From Diphasiastrum complanatum (Eukaryota; Streptophyta; Lycopodiopsida; Lycopodiales; Lycopodiaceae): DNA of 64,000 nucleotides. The notes beneath the pieces were generated by a model that was given only the letters and a program-made list of their open reading frames with translations, was not told the origin of the DNA and did no database searches. Location of the stretch: NCBI GenBank assembly GCA_029204225.1, contig CM055110.1, forward strand, positions 37,111,802-37,175,801, in the 5' to 3' direction. A program made the translations under genes and the position numbers. Shown piece after piece: positions 10,716 through 21,572 of this stretch (positions are counted from its first letter, which is position 1; each line of letters begins with the position of its first letter).

Positions 10716-11635
10716 TGTTGTAAAGCTGACTTGGGTGCACCCAGCGTGCCCTGTAAGACTCAAAGGGGTGACACTCCCTAAGGTCCCAGAGCAAGTTAGA
10801 ATGTCAAGGACTGAGCCTCCGACCTGTGGTGAGCCAGTCAAGTAGTCACAAAGTCATGAGCTAGCTCTGGAGCTCGAGTCATGGCCTAGTCAGGAAAGCA
10901 GGTTGATTCGGCCGCCGGGACGGCTCCCGGGACCCATGTCCGGGAGCCAGACTGATTCTGCCAGGCTTGCCAGGCTTAATCAGCAAAATAAAAACTAAGT
11001 CCTAAAAAGCGTGCTTTACCAGAAAGCACTATGTTTCAAACCAGAGGGGGTGCGCCGAATCACAGCAGAACTATAGGGGGAGTCCGGCAGACAGAAACTT
11101 GGGCAGCTCAACCAGCGCCAGGAATCCAGTCGCCAGGTCTCAGCTCCCTCTACCAGCACGAGCCAGGCACAATGCCCAGCACGTGTTGGTGGCCCCGAGA
11201 CCGGTCAGTCTATGTATGAATGTAACCTCTTCCAAATCTAATAAAGTTGATCCTTGGGGATGATTACCATTTCGGTTTCGCCTCCGGGACTGGTCCAAGT
11301 GGAAGGACCCTTACTACAACCTTTTTGCGTCGCTGGCGCCTAAGGGTCCCTGTCATCGACATGGGGCTTGCCGCTATGCCAATTGGTCAGTTTGGCGACC
11401 ACTATGCCTTGGGTTTCATGTGTGGCTTGTCTTTGCCTTTGGTTACCTTTTGGGGACGGATTCTGAGTTGGCTTTCGGGTTGGTTGGGATTCCAGTTTTC
11501 TTAAGTCTGAATGGTTAAGCTTGTTACGATTCTGAGTTGGCTTTTACGTAAGTGCATGATGGATGAATGTTAGACTTAAGCGCGTGTTGGGGAAACCGCT
11601 CAAGTCCCAGCGCCCTTTGAGGCGCCGGCGCAACA
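10716..11635 (+). repeat. 3' LTR of the Gag-protease element
   Basis: 920 bp, by eye identical to 6381-7300 at a constant offset of 4335. It ends CAACA and is followed by TGAAC. Confidence 0.95.
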
Positions 11636-11790
11636 TGAACAGATATTGATGATCCTCAATGGGAATGTCTAAAACAAAATGATACAAAGTTGTCATTATA
11701 AAAAGTACAAAATTGGTGGCAAGCTTCAAAGTATTCAGAATATAAATACTACAAAATATTTGAATGCAAATATATTCTTACTTGATGAAA

Positions 11791-12060
11791 GATAACCAAT
11801 TTTTGATGAATGCTTCTGTAATGCTTATCCCATTCATTTTCAAATGTGGAGATGGTGCTCATATTTTGATTTCCACCACAAGATGGCACTCATATCTTGA
11901 TTTCAAATGGGTAAACAAAATGCAAGATAACCAATTTTTGATGAAAGCTTCTATAATGGTGATCCCCTCCATATTCAAATATGGAGATGGCGCTCATATT
12001 TTGACTTTCACCACAAGATGGCACTCATGTTTTGATTTCAAATGTCAAGAGAGAATATAC
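11791..12060 (+). repeat. Two-copy tandem duplication, 135-bp period
   Basis: GATAACCAATTTTTGATGAA recurs at 11791 and 11926. The period of 135 bp keeps one frame open across both copies (11764-12081, two 45-residue units with the motif GDGAHIL). The period and the open frame hint at a decayed repeat protein, but nothing is recognisable and it may be a simple duplication. Confidence 0.75.
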
Positions 12061-12199
12061 GCTCAAAATCATATTTGTTAAACTATGGTTAAACAAAACA
12101 CAACCATAACAATAGTTGATTGCTTAACCATGATTGTAGAGTTGGTTATAACTATGAAAAATTGGCAAAATCTAGCTTTGTTATTTTGCAATTCTTGTT

Positions 12200-12977
12200 T
12201 GTGAGAAAAAGTCATACGTGTGGAGCATGTTCCCACATGTGGAAAATAGACAGAAATATCTTAGTTATGTTGAGTTAGTAGAGATCTTAGGTACTCAAGT
12301 TTTTAGTAGAGATCTAGCCAAGTGTTTGATGTTAATTAGGCCATTTTTGGAATTAGAGGCAAAATAGGCTAGTACACATGGCAAGTTGTGATTATGCCAA
12401 AAGTAGGTTGTGATGTAGCTTGAGCCAAGTTAGGCTTATGACATTTGTCAAGATTAGGTTTGGTGTGTGACATATCTCCATGTGTTGGAATGAGAGTTAG
12501 TGACCAATCAAAAAGCTAGAATCTATCAAAATGGTCCAATCAAGATTAAGAGCTCATATGTCACTCAACCAATAGGATTTGAGGAGGGAAAGAAAGGGTC
12601 CAATCATCTTACACTCCCCTCTACCTCGAGTAGCTACATATAGGAGATCAATCTACTTGTATTGTAAGTTTTTGGAGTTATGAGATTTCTACACTATTTT
12701 GAGTCAAAATTGGTTTCTCTCTCTACTCAAGTTCTTGATTGTGGATTCTCTCTCTACCCGAGAGAAAGGCATATTCATACTTAGTTTTGTGTTGTACAAG
12801 TCTCCACACATGTGAATGTACTTGTATGGATGATTTATGCATGGTAGAAAGTGCTCTTGCCTTAGATTGATGGAATAGATCGTGGTTTTCAATCTATGTG
12901 TGATCTATGTGCAATCACCACATCTTAGGAGATCAAAATCACACTTTGTAGCATTCCCACACGTGTGAAATTCAACA
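12200..12977 (+). mobile_element. LTR-like fragment
   Basis: A TATA-like CATATAGG near 12640 and the end CACACGTGTGAAATTCAACA at 12958-12977 look LTR-like. The stretch 12893-12975 matches the reverse complement of 38356-38425 (GATCTATGTGCAATCAC, then CTTAGGAGATC, then CACGTGTGAAA). The left boundary and the target duplication are not clear. Confidence 0.4.
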
Positions 12978-13462
12978 ATAGGGACTTTTTATAGTTTGAA
13001 ACTCCTCTATGCGTAAATGCAAGATTTTGTTTCAAACAAAAAATAGGTTTTTTTTTCCTTTTCATTTCATTGGCTTTAGCATTTATTAGTTGAAGTCTAT
13101 TAATTTAGTGTAACAAATAAAATCATATGGATGGAAAATCTCCAACGTTGGATTTCAAAACATCTCTTACTGGATTCAACAAAATTTATTTTGTCGAATA
13201 AAGAGTTCCACAAACCATTCATTTTTTTCATTTACATTATTAGTTGAAAATGAAAACCACCTTCCATAAGCATCTTGCTAAAATTGTTTGTATCCAATCT
13301 CTAATGACCGAAATCAATTGGAATATAATAGCCAAAAAAAAAAACCGATGTTTCATTGATAGAAAAGGAAAAATATATGAAGTAACTCCATACTCCAAAG
13401 TTGAAACCATTAAGATTATTGTATTAAAAAGCTAAAATTTTCATCAACTTGGTACCTGTTTG

Positions 13463-13463
<1 letters not shown>

Positions 13464-13546
<83 letters not shown>
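13464..13546. repeat. (AG)n microsatellite
   Basis: About 83 bp of pure AG repeat. Confidence 0.97.
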
Positions 13547-13548
<2 letters not shown>

Positions 13549-13558
13549 GTACAAAAGT

Positions 13559-13813
13559 TGCTGCAAGAAAATGCAGATCTTCGAACAAATCATGACTCAT
13601 TGAAAAAAGTTATGTTAGACATTAGAATAGAATCTGAGCAAATGCAAGTAATATTGCATTCTATTTGTTCTGAGAATTTACAATTACTGAAAGATGTGAA
13701 AATATTAACAAAGAAAGCTAAAAACAAAAAACAAAAGCGACAATCTTGCAAGGATATTCATAATTTCTCAAGAGGAGGTTACAGAAAAAGAAGGATTCGT
13801 GCATTCAACTAAG
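13559..13813 (+). other. Short Lys-rich helical ORF, unrecognised
   Basis: About 84 codons begin right after the AG repeat. The translation is rich in Lys, Gln and Leu with heptad-like spacing (LQLLKDVKILTKKAK), as in a coiled-coil end. I do not recognise the family and there is no clear start codon. It may be a relic of a transposon accessory protein or a chance ORF. Confidence 0.2.
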
Positions 13814-13868
13814 TATCTTGTTATTTTTTTCAGTTGACTAATTTATTTTCTAATATGTTTTCATTCTA

Positions 13869-14552
13869 TGTAGGACTGCGTTGGTTGAAACTAACGCGTA
13901 GGTTCATTCCCTTGAGAGCAATAGTTTAGTTCAGATTTCAACATGAATGGAGGATTCACATCTAACTCTACATCCATTAACCCTATTCATTAATACTACG
14001 CATCCCTTAACACTACACATCCATAATAGAGATAGCTTACTCTTTCTCTCTCATAAAAAGTATAATAACATACAATTCCAATAACATTCAGATCCCACAA
14101 TTGATAAATCCAAATAAGCATGAGAGATGGAGGAAAAGTGATAGAGAGCAAGGACATTCATCAATCAATTTATGAAGAGAACCAGTCTGCTTTATTGAAA
14201 TGAGGAAATGAACATGAGGAGCAACTCGAGTTGGTCCCTTCTTATAGTTGAGAGGAGGACCCTGGCCTCTGAATCCTATTGGTCCAGCCTTGCCTCTCTT
14301 TTTATTCAAATTTAAAAAAGTGTGGAAACCATCAAAATTGGAGGGAAATCCAACTTTATTCACTAACTTGACATTTAGGCCCTGCGACATTAAAAGTCCC
14401 GCAAAAAGGCCTAAAGTCCTTTTATTAACTTCTAACTGATCAATCAAATAACTATGTGATCATCGAGTTGGACTTACACACGCAGGGTGCCAAATCCCTC
14501 TCACTTATTAACTAGGGTTAGGGTTGCCTTGGGATCCGCAAACCCTCCAACA
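13869..14552 (-). mobile_element. 3' LTR of the inverted gypsy element
   Basis: Read on the minus strand it begins TGTTGGAGGG at 14552, directly after a polypurine stretch (TTTTGGTGGGGG, 14557-14568), and ends in CA near 13869 (CA near 13877 is the alternative). A TATA-like CTATAAGAAGG lies near 14245. It belongs with the accessory ORF that ends at 14978, giving the order accessory ORF, polypurine tract, LTR. Confidence 0.6.
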
Positions 14553-14977
14553 ATATCCCCCACCAAAACTGGTGGCGGTCCCACGACACCTGTAGTATGC
14601 AGTTATTGGGGACTTTTATTGGCTTCGTGCTGAATCTTGAGTAAATGATACTGCACCTTCTCCATAAAGTCGAGGCGTGCAGTATTAGAATCCAAATTGT
14701 GTGGCAGGAAATAATGGTGGGCTCCGGCAATCCACTTTGAGGTTGTCCATAAGGTGAAGCATGATTCCCAGGAGCCTCCCATCATAGCCGCACGAAATTA
14801 TAAACGAGCAACCGATAGCTGATCTTTGATTTGCTTTGAGGCCATCGGCGTATTTGGATCGAATGCCAGAGGAGGGAGGCAATCGTCCCATCTGGTTGCC
14901 ATTGACGCCAACAGAGTTAGATCTTTAGCAAACATTGCCGATTGTCGCACCGTTGGATCTGGAGAGTGAACATACTC
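14553..14977 (-). other. 3' untranslated region and polypurine tract of the inverted gypsy element
   Basis: About 425 bp between the accessory ORF stop and the LTR. The G-rich polypurine tract (minus strand) is at 14557-14568. No ORF is convincing here; the overlapping 60-70-codon frames are shadows. Confidence 0.55.
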
Positions 14978-17529
14978 TCACTGATAGGCTTGTAAAGCGC
15001 GGTGGAAATCCACTGAGATGGTCCAGCTGTAAGGCTGATGGATGATTGGCCAATTGGACGTATGGATGGTGATCTTGTCCATAGCCAACCCCAAATCTTT
15101 CCATTTATTTTTTTGTGGCATTGGCACGTAATAGGGATCTACCCGCAACTGGCGAGGGCTGGCAACGTAACTCCTAAATGATTCCGGAATTTTCTCAGAA
15201 ATTGTGAGTCTCCATGCTGGCTGCTCTCCCAATGCAGGTATTTTGTCCAACTCTTTGCCAACCTCGATCTCAGAGGTCTTAAACTTCGGAACCCATCCAC
15301 CACGCGAGGACTCATGCGGATGTTGCTTTAAGAAGGTCTGGATCTGGTCCTCGACACTAATGGGCCTTCTGAATAGAGGTGTTGTCCTTGATGAGGATGG
15401 ACCCGCTTGGACTGCCGGTATGATTGGCGGTTGGTCTGCTATATCTGGAGCATCCCCCTGGTCCATGCACGAATCTGCCCCTGTATCCATTGGTATAGCT
15501 TCTTGGTGCAGAGAGGAGAATTGCGGCATGACTGGTACGGGGATTTTTGGTCCGGCTTCCAACACTCGAGCGGCTGCTGTTTCATAGGCGATGATGGTCT
15601 CTTTTGCCTTTGCCAACTCGGTTGAAGCTGCTCTTTTGAACCTATCAAAGCGGCCTTGGAATCCCTGAAGGGCCACTTTGTAGGTCTCCACGTTTTTGAG
15701 CAAATATAAAATCTCCGTCGGTGTGACCGGATGATCGGGTATTTGTGTTTGAAAATATGCATCATGCTCAAGGGTGGTCGCATCCAATTCACCTTGAAGC
15801 CATGTGCGATCTTGTTCAGCCATCTGTAATTGCCCCTGCATCAGCTGCACCTGTTGCTTGGCATCTTGCACTACCTTATCGACCTGATCTTGTGCGGTTG
15901 TCAGGGCGTTTTGCAGGGAGCTGATGTATTCTTCCAAGAGATTAGCTTGTTGCTGGGCCAACTTCTTTTCAGCTTCAGCCTTGTCTTCATGTTGTTTGGC
16001 TATCTTCAACTCTCAATCCAGCTGGACAATTTTCTGGCTGATCAAAGTGCTTTCGGACCCCAGATTAGAGATTCTCTGTTCCATTTCCTTCTTCTTATCC
16101 AACATCGACTCGATCACTTGCTCAAGGCTTGAAACCAAACCGACAGCATCACCAGAATCGACGGTCGTGGAGGCGGCAGCAGCAGGAGGACCTGATGGAA
16201 CTGTCCTTGGTTGGTGTGAAATAGGTGCCACTAGCTATTCTTCTTCAAAAATGTCCTCCTCTTCAAATCCTTCAAGCATTGTGGTGACGAACTGTTTGGG
16301 TGATTTTATAGCTTTGTTGACCCGAAGTGCGGCTGGGCTACCTTCCGTGTGAGATTTCTGGCTGACATCTTCAACACCAACAGTAGATTCATGGATACGT
16401 TCGAATCCTCTTTCAGGGGATTGGAGTTCAAAGGGCGCAGGGCTCTAGGGCATTTCAAAAAATTTGGTGGCCCCAAGGGGGTCGGAATCATCGAACATAT
16501 TCATAAAGAACTGTGTGTTTGGTGAGATGGCTTCGGTGTGCGGGGTGAGGCGGCTTGGGCAACTGTGATGGGAATGGTAGGCCCAATGGTCACAAACTCT
16601 CCTGGTATGGAAGCAGTGGCGAGGGAAGCATCAGAGGCTAGGGGGATGGCAAGTTCAGTGTGAACAGCAGTAGGGGTTGGATGCGCAGCTGACGAGGTAT
16701 GCCTAGTGCGACGTCGTGATGCGGAAGGCAAGTCAAGAATGACGATCTCGCAGCGTGGACGACGACGACTATGAGAGCTTGAGGCCTGGTGAGACGATTC
16801 TGTCGGTGCTTCTTCGTAGACCGAAAGCATAGAATCTAGGTGGAAGCCATGGATTCTGTTTTTCAAGTGAGAAGCGGATAAAAGGGACAATAAAGAGCCA
16901 GCAGCGAACTATTGCTTAGTATTGGCCTTAATAGCTCGTTTGAGCTCACCAGAAATAGTCTTGAACCAATTATATAGTTCAAGAGGGACTTTGGCCAACT
17001 TGACATGGGAATCCACTATCCTATGGAGGATCTGTGATGTGATGCGATCTAACTAAGGTTGCCAACCATCAGGAAGTTGTTCAGTAGCTGGGCAACCGCA
17101 TGGATTGAAGGCTCAGTGATGGCTTCCAACAGGTATCCGTCATTGGTCCAGTGCAAATCGTTGGTGAGGTCAATATATGGCTTGATGGCTTGTTTGGCGT
17201 GCTTGTGATTGGGTGAGGCTTGCGTGCCAGATGCTATACCTATGGCTACAAGGGCGGCATTAGTGACGTGCACCTTGTGTGTGGCTCCCTAGAAAGTGAT
17301 ATAAGATTTGGATTTATCTTCCTTCCATGAAGGCAAGAGTGATGAAATCCATATCGATACGACCTGAAAAGACTTTCTCATGAATACCCATTGCAATGAG
17401 CAAAGGCTCCGCAAGGGTCATCCACTGAGTGACCATGCTTGTGCTAGGAATAATTATGATGTCCGTTGTAGATGGGACATCACGATGGATAGTATAGCGT
17501 GGAGACTGGGAAGTATCGGTAGAAGATAT
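14978..17529 (-). pseudogene. Gypsy accessory ORF, copy A (globular N-terminus, linker, coiled coil, Trp-rich C-terminus)
   Basis: This lies downstream of an integrase C-terminus on the same strand and upstream of a polypurine tract and LTR, the position of the extra ORF in some plant Ty3/gypsy lineages (Tat/Athila type). The N-terminal part has MVTQWMTLAEPLL and KVFSGRIDMDFIT, then HVTNAALVAIGIASG. A Ser/Arg-rich linker follows (16.5-16.9 kb), then a long coiled coil (about 16.2-15.6 kb, Gln/Glu/Lys-rich heptads) and a C-terminus with NKWKDLG, SNWP and VDFHRAL. Defects: the start codon reads ATA at 17529-17527 where copy B has ATG, several stops and frame changes occur between 17.3 and 16.2 kb, and a TGA at about 16010-16012 splits the coiled coil. 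The function of such proteins is unknown; a particle- or nucleic-acid-binding role is only a guess. Confidence 0.65.
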
Positions 17530-18103
17530 GGTGATCAGAAAGCGAATATAAAACGTGTGAAAATGTATCAGAAAGCAATTCAGGAATTTATGGAAGACTA
17601 CAGACAATCTAATTTTAGCATTTTAAGATCATCTAGCAGGTTGTCGAAGGTTCATAATGAGGTTAAGATGCTCGGCGAAGGTTCCCAAAATGGCATATCA
17701 ATGATACTTCGCCTAACTCAAAAACTAGGTTTTCTCTTGACAAGAATCTTTGCCCACCTCAAATTAGATAAATCTAGAGTGGATGGACAGTCTGAGAGCT
17801 CAGCGAAGGTTTTCGGTTCTGTATAGGCCAAATGTGACAAAACAGTGGTTTTCTAAGTCATTTTTCATCAAAAATTATTGTGCTTCTTTTTTCCTATGTT
17901 GACGACTTTCTGACTTTTGCTCATCAGCCTTTTCTCATTTTTTGTTTTTTTTTTTTTTTAACTGCCCTTTTCCAAAAAACTCAGCAAATTAAATACTGAA
18001 AACAAAAATTGAAAAACAAATAAAATTAAAAATTAAAACTATTGAGATCAGGCTTGTTGAACTGGCGGAATAGGCTGCCAAAACTTGCATAATCAGCTGC
18101 CAT

Positions 18104-18308
18104 TCACAGAGTATCAAATCGTTTTCCATCCAAGTGCTCACGAATTACTGCACCATAGTTCAAGATTTCCTTCACTTTATATGGGCCTTCACCTGTAAAC
18201 TTCAACTTGCCCTTGATTAGCTTGGTTTTGTACATCAATGCAATATCTCCTACTTTCAGATCTTTTTTGTGCAATCGACGATCGTGCCATGCCTTGCAGC
18301 GAGCTTGG
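18104..18308 (-). pseudogene. Gypsy integrase C-terminal fragment
   Basis: The minus-strand translation has AWHDRRL, LKVGDIALMYKTKL, GPYKVKEI and a final LDGKRF before a stop at 18104. This matches the C-terminal domain that follows the DDE core of plant gypsy integrases. It is cut at 18308 by the duplication junction. It shows that the accessory ORF downstream belongs to a gypsy element. Confidence 0.75.
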
Positions 18309-18848
18309 CTTTGGCCAACTTGGCATGGGACTCCACTATCCTATGGAGGATCTGTGATGTGATGCGGTCTAACTAAGGTTGCCAACCATCAGGAAGTTGT
18401 TCAGTAGCTGGGCAGCCATGTGGATTGAAGGCTCAGTGATGGCTTCCAGCAGGTATCCATCATTGGTCCAGTGAAATCGTTGGTGAGGTCAATATATGGC
18501 TTGATGGCTTGTTTGGCATGCTTGTAATTGCGTGAGGCTTGCATGCCAGATGCTATACCTATGGCTACAAGGGCGGCCTTAGTGACGTGCACCTTGTGTG
18601 TGGCTCCCTGGAAAGTGATATAAGATTTGGATTTCTCTTCCTTCCATGAAGGCAAGAGTGATGAAATCCATATCGATACGACCTGAAAAGACTTTCTCAT
18701 GAATACCCATTGCAGTGAGCAAAGGCTCCGCAAGGGTCATCCACTGAGTGACCATGCTTGTGCTAGGAAGAATCATGATGTTCGTTGCAGATGGGACATC
18801 ACGATGGATAGTATAGCGCGAAGACTGAGAAGTATCGATAGAAGACAT
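18309..18848 (-). pseudogene. Gypsy accessory ORF, copy B (N-terminal part only)
   Basis: This retains an ATG at 18848-18846. The translation MSSIDTSQSS..SMVTQWMTLAEPLL..GRIDMDF closely follows copy A. A frame change after FMEG is needed to enter SYITFQGATHKVHVTKAAL, and copy A shows the same change, so it predates the duplication. The linker, coiled coil and C-terminus are absent because of the junction at 18308. Confidence 0.65.
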
Positions 18849-19840
18849 GGTGATCAGAAAGGAAATATAAAACGTGTGAAAGTGTATCAGAAAGCAATTC
18901 AGGAATTTTTGGAAGGCTTTGGTCGCAAGAAAAATTCGCAAGAGATTCGCTAGCACAAGTGAGGAATGAATCGAATTCATCCAACTTATAGGTGAATTTG
19001 GTGGGTCCATTACACTGAATACTAGTTTGGCTGATCAGTTCTGAACAAAAATTTGCAGGCATGTACAGTACTATGAAAATAGGCTATAAAAATCTCAACG
19101 AAGGTTTCTGGGGATCTAAACCTATCAGACGAATGTTTTCCAGATCTGGCGAAGGATGAACCTTCGCCCAGGAGGGTCCTCCACCTAGGTACTGTCATAA
19201 ATGCATTTTTTCACAATCTGAACCTATGGACAACCTAGATTTAGCATATTAAGATCATCTAGCAGGTCGGCAAAGATTCATAATGAGTTTAAGATGCTCG
19301 GCGAAGGTTCCCAAAATGGCATATCAGTGATACTTCGCCTAACTCAAAAAATGGGTTTTCTCTTGACAAGAATCTTTGCCCACCTCAAATTAGATAAATC
19401 TAGAGTGGATGGACAGTCTGAGAGCTCAGCGAAGGTTTCCGGTACTGTATAGGCCAAATCTGACCAGAACAGTGGTTTTCTAAGTCATTTTTCATCAAAA
19501 ATTATTGTGCTTCATTTTTCCTATGTTGATGACTTTCTGACTTTTGCTCATCAGTCTTTTCTCATTTTTTGCTTTTTTTTTTTTTTAACTGTCTTTTTCC
19601 CAAAAAAACTCAGCAAATTAAATACCGAAAACAAAAATTTTAAAACAAATATAATTAAAAATTAAAACTATTGAGATCAGGCTTGCTGAACTGGCGGAGT
19701 GCCAAAACTTGCGTAATCGGCTGCCATTCACCGGAGTATCAAATCATTTTCCTCCCCATTGGCAAGCATCAAGTGGTCTCCTTGAGGGTGTAGGGGTTGG
19801 TGCCATTTAAGGCCCCCTTCCAAAACTAGCCAAGATGCTC

Positions 19841-20136
19841 TCTTAGTCAAAAGCTAGAGAAAATATTTTTAAGGCCCTCTAGGTCCTAAAGTCTTGTTTA
19901 CATTTATTATCCAAAAGGTGGGTGAGGGCTTTTGTCAAGCCCCTACTCCACCTAAGGTGCCCTCCATTTCCTTGGTCCTTGGTCCTTCTCTTAGTCAAAA
20001 GCTAGATAAAATATCTTTAAGGCCCTCTAGGTCCTAAAGTCTTGTTTACAGTTATTATCCAAAAGGTGGGTGAGGACTTTTGTCAAGCTCCTACTCCACC
20101 TAAGGTGCCTTCCATTTCCTTGGTCCTTGGTCCTTT
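19841..20136. repeat. Two-copy tandem repeat, 148-bp period
   Basis: Units begin TCTTAGTCAAAAGC at 19841 and 19989 and share GGCCCTCTAGGTCCTAAAG and CTACTCCACCTAAGGTGCC with few differences. No coding content is evident. Confidence 0.88.
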
Positions 20137-20845
20137 GTTTCTTTTAGCCCTTCATTTGATTTTTTTTTTCATTGTAGAAGCTACGGCCCACCGACCCTTG
20201 GCTTTTGGTTTCTCGGGATTATCGACTGATTTGCGTATTTTGTCCATTTCCCATAATTTGCCCAATTTTACCCATTAGGGCAAGTTTTCAGTATTGCCCA
20301 TAATTCACAGCTTGGGTTTTGCCCAATAAATATTTTTCTTTAATGGCTCTTTGACTGAAGTTGATTTTTTTGGCATTCATGACTAGGGCTCTCACGATAG
20401 GACGGTATCCCTGAAAATGCACTAGGCAACCATATATTAGTAAAACCAACTTTGTACATGGTAGGATTGTAGCACGGCTATGCTGGCTATTTTTACAACT
20501 GGCCAAAAAGCCGTAAAACTTTATCACAGGCCATTTCTAAGGCCGCAAACTTTTCTCTAGCCTCCTTTAGGGCAGACTAGAACCCAATTCTAGGTGGACC
20601 GGCATTTTTGGCTCGTTCTTTGCAAAAATTGACCACAATATATTTTTGACCGTTTTTTCGAAAGTTAGTTTCTTACTTTTAAACTGTGTCTAGCCACTTT
20701 AGGTCGGGCTGGGACCCAGTTCTAAGGCAAACTTGTGCCAATTTTTCTCTAATAACCGGATTTTACATGCCGATTTTTTCAGTTATTGCGAACTTAACCT
20801 TCAATATTAGCTCGATTTTCCATGTGGAAATATCGGCTAACAAAT
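20137..20845. other. Intergenic DNA, nothing recognised
   Basis: Short ORFs here carry no known motif. No structure was seen beyond T-runs. Confidence 0.5.
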
Positions 20846-20960
20846 TGTTAAATATTGAATATCAACCTAAATATGGCATGATATACTCGAAAATGAAGAT
20901 ATGAGCTGGTATAAATCATGAATAGGCCTAAGTCATTTTTCTAGACTATATCTCCTAAGG
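20846..20960 (+). mobile_element. LTR 5'-end fragment related to the LTR at 42254
   Basis: TGTTAAATATTGAATATC and the following 110 bp (ATATGGCATGATATACTCG, GATATGAGCTG, AAGTCATTTTTC, ATATCTCCTAAG) match 42254-42373. The match then stops, so this is a truncated or rearranged LTR of the same or a sister family. Confidence 0.65.
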
Positions 20961-21572
20961 CAAGTTCTATCCAACATAGAATCACTTGAAATACTCTTTT
21001 TATTGAACCATGTGACGTTTTTTATTGAAAAAAATACTTTCATTGGATCACCAAAATAATCATCACCATTTGGAAAATTGTGTCGAAAGAAGTCAAAGAA
21101 TCTACATAAAAACACTAATCTAGAATTTATTAAACAAAAATCTTAGCAACTAACACTACCTATGTCTAATGTGTTATCTGGGTTTAGAAAAAAACCAGAT
21201 TATATTGACCCAATGTTGATTAAGAAGCACATGACTATCAACAAGATTTTTTTTCTTGAATTTAAAAAAAAAAAATAGGGATATTACGTAACCACAGTTA
21301 CCAAGATAGACAAAACACAAAATACTAAAATCGATGTGGACTCCTTAGCTCCTCATCTTTTTGGATTATATTATTAATCATATTAAACATACCAAAAGTT
21401 GGAAGTTTTTTTAATGCTTTTTCAAAAAAGTAACCCTTTATAAAGTAACAAAATAATTACATTGTTTAATTGGTTAAGAAATGCACTTCTGCTAGTACAA
21501 AGACGAGAAAAGCTATAGAATTAAGAAATGATCGTACAAAGATTAGAAAATGGTACATAATCAAGAAATCAT
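20961..21572. other. AT-rich intergenic DNA, nothing recognised
   Basis: No gene or repeat beyond A/T runs could be supported. Confidence 0.5.

Larger units (their letters stand above)
6381..11635 (+). mobile_element. Young non-autonomous Ty3/gypsy-type LTR element with Gag-protease only
   Basis: Complete structure: 5' LTR 6381-7300, primer site 7303-7315, leader with a hairpin array, one ORF 8134-10347, polypurine tract 10702-10715 and 3' LTR 10716-11635. The two LTRs are both 920 bp, show a constant 4335-bp offset and look identical throughout, which implies very recent insertion. Flanks are TCAAC on the left and TGAAC on the right, a target duplication with one mismatch. The 3.4-kb interior has no reverse transcriptase, RNase H or integrase, so it must have been copied in trans. 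This resembles the known class of Gag-only terminal-repeat elements (TR-GAG). It is visibly richer in G, C and CpG than its AT-rich surroundings, as expected for an insertion that has not yet decayed. Confidence 0.93.
16989..19755 (-). repeat. Tandem duplication of integrase end, spacer and accessory ORF start
   Basis: Copy A spans about 16989-18133 and copy B about 18309-19755, both in minus orientation. Matching landmarks lie 1320 bp apart in the ORF part and about 1620 bp apart in the spacer, because copy B has some 300 bp more near 18900-19210. The junction at 18308/18309 joins integrase-coding DNA to the middle of the accessory ORF at a shared CTTTGGCC-like string. The spacers contain recurring GCGAAGG/CCTTCGC motifs and a T-run (17946-17959; 19571-19586). 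Confidence 0.85.

Noticed and set aside
11764-12081. Real repeat-protein gene
   Set aside because: The open frame follows from a 135-bp tandem duplication with period divisible by three; no known motif, and no splicing or expression signal.
12076-12977. Complete solo LTR (TGTTAAAC..TTCAACA)
   Set aside because: The two flanks (ATATT and ATAGG) do not form a target duplication and the left boundary is arbitrary; kept only as an LTR-like fragment.
13464-13546. CRISPR-like or other spaced repeat array
   Set aside because: Pure dinucleotide microsatellite with no spacers; no true CRISPR-type array is present anywhere in the window.
14088-14447. 119-codon minus-strand ORF
   Set aside because: It lies inside the LTR of the inverted gypsy element across its TATA region and has no domain.
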